From Cupriavidus pauculus (GTDB lineage Bacteria > Pseudomonadota > Gammaproteobacteria > Burkholderiales > Burkholderiaceae): DNA of 64,000 nt. Position 1 is the first letter of the stretch. Every line of letters starts with the position of its first letter. The stretch is from assembly GCF_008693385.1 (NCBI RefSeq), contig NZ_CP044067.1, forward strand, positions 1,738,501-1,802,500, given 5' to 3'. Made by a program: the position numbers and the translations under genes. Shown piece after piece: positions 59,025 through 64,000 of the stretch. Under the pieces are notes generated by a model, which had not been told where the DNA came from, did no database searches, and saw only the letters and a program-made list of their open reading frames with translations.

Positions 59025-60344
59025 CTATTGCTGCTGCGTGCCAAGCGACCGGTTGATCCGCAGCGCCAGCAGCGTGCACACCACGCCCGACAGCAGATAC
59101 ACGCTGACGGCCACCAGCCCGAAGCGCGCCGACAGTCCCAGCGCGACCAGCGGCGCGAAGGCCGCCCCGAACAGCCAGCCGAAGTCCGTCGTCAGCGCCG
59201 CGCCCGTATAGCGGTAGCGCCGTTCGAAGTTCGAGGTCACGACGCCCGCCGCCTGCCCGTAGGACAGGCCCAGCAGCGCGAACCCGATCAGGATGAACAG
59301 ATCCTGCCCGGTCGCGCCGCCATCGAGCAGCCATGGCGCGAACAGGCTGAAGACGCCGATCAGCAGCGCCATCGCGCCCAGCATCGAGCGCCGGCCCACG
59401 CGGTCGGCGATCCACCCCGACGACACGGTCGTGACGATCGCGATCGCCGCGCCGACGATCTGGATCGCCAGCACGTCCGACAGCTCCTGCGTCTTGTGCA
59501 ACTGGACCCACGACAATGGGAACACCGTCACGAGGTGGAACAGCGCGTAGCTGGCCAGCGCCGCGAACGCGCCCAGGAAGATATTGCCGGCCTGGGCCTG
59601 CATGATCTCCACGGTGGTGATCGGCTCGAGTTCCACCTCGTCCAGCAGACGGGTGTACTCGTGCGTGACCACCAGGCGCAGCCGCGCGAACAGCGCCACC
59701 ACGTTGATGGCAAAGGCCACATAGAACGGATAGCGCCAGCCCCAGTCCAGGAACTCGGCCTGGCTCAGGCTCGCATGGAGGAACAGGAACAGCGCGCCCG
59801 CCACGATAAAGCCGGTCGGCGCGCCAAGCTGACCCAGCATCGCGTACCAGCCGCGCTTCTCGGGCGGCGTGTTGAGCGCGAGCAGCGACGGCAGTCCATC
59901 CCACGACCCGCCGAACGCCACGCCCTGCAGGAAGCGAAACACGGACAGCAGCACAATCGACGTCGTCCCCAGCGTCGCGTACGTCGGCAGGAAGGCGATG
60001 CCCACCGTGGCGGTGCCAAGCAGGAACAGCGACGCCGTCAGCTTGGTGCCGCGCCCCCATCGCCGCTGGATACGCATGAACAGCGATGTTCCAAACGGGC
60101 GTCCGATAAACGCGAACGAGAACACCGTGAACGCCAGCAGGAGCCCCTCGAGTTCGCCCGCGAACGGAAAGTAGACCGACGGAAAGACCAGCACCGACGC
60201 GATGCCGTACGTAAAGAAGTCGAAATACTCGGAAGCGCGCCCGATCACGACGCCGGTGGCGATCTCGGCCGGCGCGATCTGCGCGTGCCCTGGCGCGGGA
60301 GGTGCAGCCGGCGACTCGCGATGCTGATGGGTCAGACTCGACAT
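59025..60344 (-). CDS. MFS transporter, metabolite:H+ symporter type
   Basis: A 439-residue carrier with 12 predicted helices. It has GRASEYFDFFTYGIASVLVFPSVYFPF at helix 1, RPFGTSLFMRIQRRWGRGTKL in the 2-3 loop, FLQGVAFGGSWDGLPSLLA and GWIADRVGRRSMLGAMAL in the second half. The 2-3 loop is less canonical than in typical members. N-terminal 28 residues are polar and Pro-rich. It is monocistronic between a terminator and the cyo operon. The substrate is unknown. Confidence 0.85.
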   Translation of the reverse strand: MSSLTHQHRESPAAPPAPGHAQIAPAEIATGVVIGRASEYFDFFTYGIASVLVFPSVYFPFAGELEGLLLAFTVFSFAFIGRPFGTSLFMRIQRRWGRGTKLTASLFLLGTATVGIAFLPTYATLGTTSIVLLSVFRFLQGVAFGGSWDGLPSLLALNTPPEKRGWYAMLGQLGAPTGFIVAGALFLFLHASLSQAEFLDWGWRYPFYVAFAINVVALFARLRLVVTHEYTRLLDEVELEPITTVEIMQAQAGNIFLGAFAALASYALFHLVTVFPLSWVQLHKTQELSDVLAIQIVGAAIAIVTTVSSGWIADRVGRRSMLGAMALLIGVFSLFAPWLLDGGATGQDLFILIGFALLGLSYGQAAGVVTSNFERRYRYTGAALTTDFGWLFGAAFAPLVALGLSARFGLVAVSVYLLSGVVCTLLALRINRSLGTQQQ

Positions 60345-60367
60345 CGTGGCTCCTAGTCAACAAATTT

Positions 60368-60396
60368 TTGTGAGATGCGGCGTACTGCATTCACAA
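60368..60396. repeat. imperfect inverted repeat in the MFS-cyoA gap
   Basis: TTGTGAgATGC (60368-60378) is mirrored by GCATTCACAA (60387-60396), with one extra base in the left arm. It is close to the MFS start codon and may be an operator for that gene. It lies 87 bp before cyoA. Confidence 0.35.
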
Positions 60397-60482
60397 GAAT
60401 AGCGCCTAAACTCCAAGAAAACCCGAAACGTTTTACGGCATGAGATTCGGGCGGATGTATTCAACACATCACTTCTTCGAAT

Positions 60483-61541
60483 ATGGGACGCTCAGAACAG
60501 GCGGTGCGATCACATTTCGGGGTGCGAGGGGTAACAAGACTCGTCACCGTGTCCGGCCTGCTCATGGGCCTTGCAGGATGCAATGCAGTGCTGCTTTCGC
60601 CATCTGGAGATCTGGCGGTCAAACAGCGCGACCTGATCATCATCGCCACGTGCCTGATGCTGCTGATCATCATCCCGGTGATCACGATGACGCTGGTCTT
60701 CGCCTTCCGCTATCGGGAGGGCAATAGCGAGGCGACGTACAACCCCGACTGGGATCACTCCACGACCCTCGAACTCGGTATCTGGGCCGCGCCGCTGCTC
60801 ATCATCATCGCGCTGGGCGCCGTGACGTGGGTGAGTACCCACCAGCTCGATCCGTATCGTCCGCTCACGCACCTCGACGATCGCCGTCCGATTCCGGCCG
60901 GCACCAAGCCGCTGACGGTCGAGGTCGTCGCGCTCGACTGGAAATGGCTGTTCCTGTATCCCGAGCAAGGCATTGCGACGGTCAACGAACTCGCCGCGCC
61001 CGTCGATCAGCCCATCCGCTTCAAGATCACCTCCAGCGCGGTCATGAACTCGTTCTTCATCCCGGCGCTGGCTGGGCAGGTCTATGCCATGCCGGGCATG
61101 GAGACCAAGCTCCACGCCGTGATCAACCGCGCCGGCGTCTATGACGGCTTCTCGGCCAACTACAGCGGCGCCGGCTTCTCGCAGATGCGGTTCAAGTTCC
61201 ACGGACTCACGAACGAGGAATTCCAGCAGTGGGTCGCCAAAGCCAAGTCGGATGGAAACCAGCTGTCGCGCGATGCCTACGTCAAGCTGGCCAAACCCAG
61301 CGAGGCCGAACCCGTGCAGCACTTCGCCAGCGTGGCGCCGGGGCTGTACGACGCGATCCTGAACCGTTGCGTGGAGGGCGGCACCTGCCGTGCCGACGTC
61401 ATGGCGCTCGATGCCACGCGCGGCAAGTTCGATCCGTCCGCCTACGTCTGCACCGCGAGCAACACGATCGGGGTCGATGCGCCCACGGTCTCCGGTGACG
61501 CCGTGGCCGACGCGATCGGCAATCGCCGCCTGGTTCGCTGA
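60483..61541 (+). CDS. cyoA: cytochrome o ubiquinol oxidase subunit II
   Basis: A 352-residue lipoprotein (lipobox LAGC, Cys33) with two membrane helices (about 50-75 and 94-115) and a periplasmic cupredoxin domain. [62 protein letters not shown] is the CyoA signature. The copper-A ligands of cytochrome c oxidases are lacking, as expected for a quinol oxidase. The C-terminal region has a Cys pair ([13 protein letters not shown]). It starts the cyo operon. Confidence 0.95.
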   Translation: MGRSEQAVRSHFGVRGVTRLVTVSGLLMGLAGCNAVLLSPSGDLAVKQRDLIIIATCLMLLIIIPVITMTLVFAFRYREGNSEATYNPDWDHSTTLELGIWAAPLLIIIALGAVTWVSTHQLDPYRPLTHLDDRRPIPAGTKPLTVEVVALDWKWLFLYPEQGIATVNELAAPVDQPIRFKITSSAVMNSFFIPALAGQVYAMPGMETKLHAVINRAGVYDGFSANYSGAGFSQMRFKFHGLTNEEFQQWVAKAKSDGNQLSRDAYVKLAKPSEAEPVQHFASVAPGLYDAILNRCVEGGTCRADVMALDATRGKFDPSAYVCTASNTIGVDAPTVSGDAVADAIGNRRLVR

Positions 61542-61590
61542 CACGCTTCTCGACAACTTCTGTTGGCCCTCACGGCCTTTGGTGATCAAC

Positions 61591-63594
61591 ATGCCCGAGC
61601 GTTCCGAACTCGCCACGCAGATTTTCGGCCGGCTTTCGTGGGAAGCCATTCCGTATCACGAGCCGATCCTGCTCATCACCTTCATCGTCGTCGCGCTCGG
61701 CGGGCTCGCCCTCGTCGGGGCGCTCACGTACTTCCGCGTCTGGGGCTATCTCTGGCACGAGTGGTTCACGAGCATCGACCACAAGAAGATCGGCATCATG
61801 TACGTGATCCTCGGCGTGATCATGCTGTTGCGCGGCTTTGCCGACGCCGTGATGATGCGGCTTCAGCAGGCCATCGCGTTCGGCGACAACCTTGGCTACC
61901 TGCCGCCACACCACTACGACCAGATCTTTACCGCGCACGGCGTGATCATGATCTTCTTCGTGGCGATGCCGCTCGTCACGGGGCTCATGAACTTCGTGGT
62001 GCCGCTGCAGATCGGCGCGCGCGACGTCGCCTTTCCGTTCCTCAACAACTTCAGCTTCTGGATGACCACGGGCGGCGCCATCCTCGTGATGATGTCGCTG
62101 TTCGTCGGCGAGTTCGCCAAGACGGGATGGCTGGCCTATCCACCGCTCTCCGGCATCATTCATAGCCCCGACGTTGGCGTCGATTACTACATATGGGCGT
62201 TACAGGTCGCGGGGGTCGGGACATTGCTGTCGGGTATCAATCTGCTGGTGACGATCATCAAGATGCGCGCGCCTGGCATGAGCCTGATGCGCATGCCCAT
62301 CTTCACGTGGACCTCGCTGTGCACGAACGTGCTGATCATCGCGGCATTCCCGGTGCTGACCGCCGCCCTGACGCTGCTGGCGCTCGACCGGTACGTCGGT
62401 ACCAACTTCTTCACCGTCGATAACGGCGGCAGCGCGATGATGTACGTGAACCTGATCTGGATCTGGGGGCACCCCGAGGTCTACATCCTCGTGCTGCCCG
62501 TATTCGGTGTGTTCTCGGAAGTCGTCGCCACGTTCTGCCGCAAGCGCCTGTTCGGCTATGCGTCGATGGTCTATGCGACGGTCGTGATCACGGTGCTCTC
62601 GTACCTCGTCTGGCTGCACCACTTCTTCACGATGGGATCGGGCGCGAGTGTGAACTCGTTCTTTGGCATCACGACCATGATCATCTCGATCCCCACCGGG
62701 GCGAAGGTGTTCAACTGGCTGTTCACGATGTACCACGGGCGCATCCGCTTCGAGGTGCCGATGCTGTGGACCGTCGGCTTCATGGTCACGTTCGTCATCG
62801 GCGGCATGACCGGCGTGCTGCTCGCGGTGCCGCCCGCCGACTTCTCGCTCCACAACAGCCTGTTCCTGATCGCCCACTTCCACAACGTGATCATCGGCGG
62901 CGTGCTGTTCGGGCTCATGGCCGGTATCACGTACTGGTTCCCGAAGGCCTTCGGCTACCGCCTGGATCCGTTCTGGGGCAAGTGCTCGTTCTGGTTCTGG
63001 CTCGTCGGCTTCTACTTCGCGTTCATGCCGCTGTACTGGCTGGGCCTGCTCGGCGTGACCCGCCGCATGAACCATTTCGACGATCCGTCGCTGCAGATCT
63101 GGTTCCAGCTGGCCGCGTTCGGCGCGTTCCTGATCGCGCTCGGCATCGGCAGCTTCCTGATCCAGCTGTTCGTGAGCTTCCGCAACCGCGAAGCGCTGCG
63201 CGACACCACGGGCGATCCGTGGAATGGCCGCACGCTCGAATGGTCGACGTCCTCGCCGCCGCCGCAGTACAACTTCGCGTTCACGCCCATCGTGCATGAC
63301 GCCGATGCGTGGTGGCAGATGAAGCAGCACGGCTACAAGCGGCCACTCGAAGGCTTTATTCCGATCCATATGCCGAAGAACACCGCCGCGGGCATCGTCC
63401 TCGCCGCGCTGAGCTCCATCTGCGCGTTCGGCCTGATCTGGCATATCTGGTGGCTCGTGATCGTCTCCTTCGTCGCCACGATCGGCGGCGCGATTTATCA
63501 CACCTTCAACTACAAGCGCGACTACTACATTCCGGCCGACGACGTGGTCCGGACCGAAGCCGCGCGCACTCAACTGCTAGGCAGCCATGGCTGA
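61591..63594 (+). CDS. cyoB: cytochrome o ubiquinol oxidase subunit I
   Basis: A 667-residue haem-copper oxidase (E. coli CyoB 663). It has [43 protein letters not shown] with a haem-ligand His, [14 protein letters not shown] with the CuB His and cross-linked Tyr, and WLHHFFTMG with two more CuB histidines. I chose the ATG at 61591; the ORF upstream has no family sequence. It reduces oxygen to water at the expense of ubiquinol and pumps protons. It overlaps cyoC by 8 bp. Confidence 0.96.
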   Translation: MPERSELATQIFGRLSWEAIPYHEPILLITFIVVALGGLALVGALTYFRVWGYLWHEWFTSIDHKKIGIMYVILGVIMLLRGFADAVMMRLQQAIAFGDNLGYLPPHHYDQIFTAHGVIMIFFVAMPLVTGLMNFVVPLQIGARDVAFPFLNNFSFWMTTGGAILVMMSLFVGEFAKTGWLAYPPLSGIIHSPDVGVDYYIWALQVAGVGTLLSGINLLVTIIKMRAPGMSLMRMPIFTWTSLCTNVLIIAAFPVLTAALTLLALDRYVGTNFFTVDNGGSAMMYVNLIWIWGHPEVYILVLPVFGVFSEVVATFCRKRLFGYASMVYATVVITVLSYLVWLHHFFTMGSGASVNSFFGITTMIISIPTGAKVFNWLFTMYHGRIRFEVPMLWTVGFMVTFVIGGMTGVLLAVPPADFSLHNSLFLIAHFHNVIIGGVLFGLMAGITYWFPKAFGYRLDPFWGKCSFWFWLVGFYFAFMPLYWLGLLGVTRRMNHFDDPSLQIWFQLAAFGAFLIALGIGSFLIQLFVSFRNREALRDTTGDPWNGRTLEWSTSSPPPQYNFAFTPIVHDADAWWQMKQHGYKRPLEGFIPIHMPKNTAAGIVLAALSSICAFGLIWHIWWLVIVSFVATIGGAIYHTFNYKRDYYIPADDVVRTEAARTQLLGSHG

Positions 63595-64000
63595 TACGAC
63601 GATCCCCCTCGCCGGCGGCGCGGCAGCGCCCGAAGATGGCTCGCGGCAGGAGCCGCTGCAGTTCTACATCAAGGTGGAGCACCATCCCGCGCAGGGCACG
63701 CTGCTCGGGTTCTGGTTCTACCTGATGAGCGACTGCCTGATCTTTGCCTGCCTGTTCGCCGCGTATGGCGTGCTCGGGCGCGAATACGCGGGCGGGCCCA
63801 CGGGCGCCGAGCTGTTCGACCTGCCGCTGGTCGCGCTCAATACGACGTTCCTGCTGCTCTCGTCCATCACGTACGGCTTTGCGATGCTCGAGATGCAGAA
63901 GAAGAACCTGCGCGGCACGCAGATATGGCTCGCGATCACCGGGCTCTTCGGCGTGGCGTTCCTCTCGGTGGAGCTCTACGAGTTCGCGCATCTGATCAGC
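63587..64000 (+). CDS. cyoC: cytochrome o ubiquinol oxidase subunit III (cut by window edge)
   Basis: The first 138 codons are present. The protein begins [20 protein letters not shown] and continues with [27 protein letters not shown] and the subunit III motif [20 protein letters not shown], then [12 protein letters not shown] with the conserved Glu. Three helices are visible of about five. It overlaps cyoB as is common in cyo operons. cyoD is expected outside the window. Confidence 0.93.
   Translation, partial: MADTTIPLAGGAAAPEDGSRQEPLQFYIKVEHHPAQGTLLGFWFYLMSDCLIFACLFAAYGVLGREYAGGPTGAELFDLPLVALNTTFLLLSSITYGFAMLEMQKKNLRGTQIWLAITGLFGVAFLSVELYEFAHLIS

Noticed and set aside
58288..60390. 700-codon leftward frame over the MFS gene
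   Set aside because: It is a +1 shadow of the MFS and membrane-protein genes; those two have hydrophobic profiles, good starts and family motifs.

Overview
The window looks like chromosomal DNA of a high-GC betaproteobacterium of the order Burkholderiales, and a Cupriavidus-like genome is my best guess. The reasons are the strong GC bias at third codon positions, two Bug/TctC-type periplasmic binding proteins, a Burkholderiales-type trimeric porin, dense catabolic operons each beside its own LysR, MarR, TetR or MocR regulator, and a cyo quinol oxidase operon. The placement is inferred from gene content only. I see no rRNA, tRNA, CRISPR array, insertion sequence or prophage.

Layout. 1-4510: envelope genes (lipoproteins, an EF-hand protein, a Gly/Thr/Pro-rich secreted protein) and an EnvZ/OmpR-type two-component pair. 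4682-17094: a catabolic island read leftward, made of a three-subunit molybdenum hydroxylase, a CoxG-like protein, a complete Liv-type ABC importer, a cyclic-amidohydrolase-like enzyme and a DUF1116 protein, with a divergent MarR regulator. A degenerate palindrome recurs in front of the hydroxylase genes, in front of marR and in front of the amidohydrolase. 17110-22737: a FUSC membrane protein, pcaD, and a LysR/MFS/M20-peptidase group.

23240-33334: an amide-utilisation operon (UrtABCDE-type importer, aliphatic amidase AmiE, an AAA ATPase and VWA pair, AmiC and AmiR). Its leader carries a strong intrinsic terminator, as expected if AmiR acts by antitermination. 33348-38108: a probable mevalonate-catabolic locus (TctA-type permease, small membrane protein, degradative HMG-CoA reductase mvaA, divergent MocR regulator) with a perfect inverted repeat between the divergent genes. 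38103-46812: a secreted hypothetical, a LysR, a porin behind a terminator-like hairpin, a small exported DGAR-repeat protein, a tandemly duplicated outer-membrane barrel, and a crotonase/CoA-transferase/Bug operon plus a second Bug gene.

46969-54278: a seven-gene leftward operon that makes and probably lipidates a phosphonate (CDP-alcohol phosphatidyltransferase, 2OG-Fe(II) oxygenase, flippase-like membrane protein, nucleotidyltransferase, PEP mutase fused to a second nucleotidyltransferase, phosphonopyruvate decarboxylase, PhnW). With the CDP-alcohol phosphatidyltransferase, the parts fit a 2-aminoethylphosphonate phospholipid pathway. 54512-56093: a TetR/quinone-oxidoreductase pair with duplicated operators. 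56122-58396: the cyanate locus cynS-cynT with divergent cynR. 58311-60344: a small membrane protein and an MFS transporter. 60483-64000: cyoA, cyoB and a truncated cyoC.

The most promising under-described parts are the phosphonolipid operon, the molybdenum-hydroxylase island with its palindromic operator family, and the amide operon with an attenuator leader. All functions are inferred from sequence motifs and recall of families. No searches were run.
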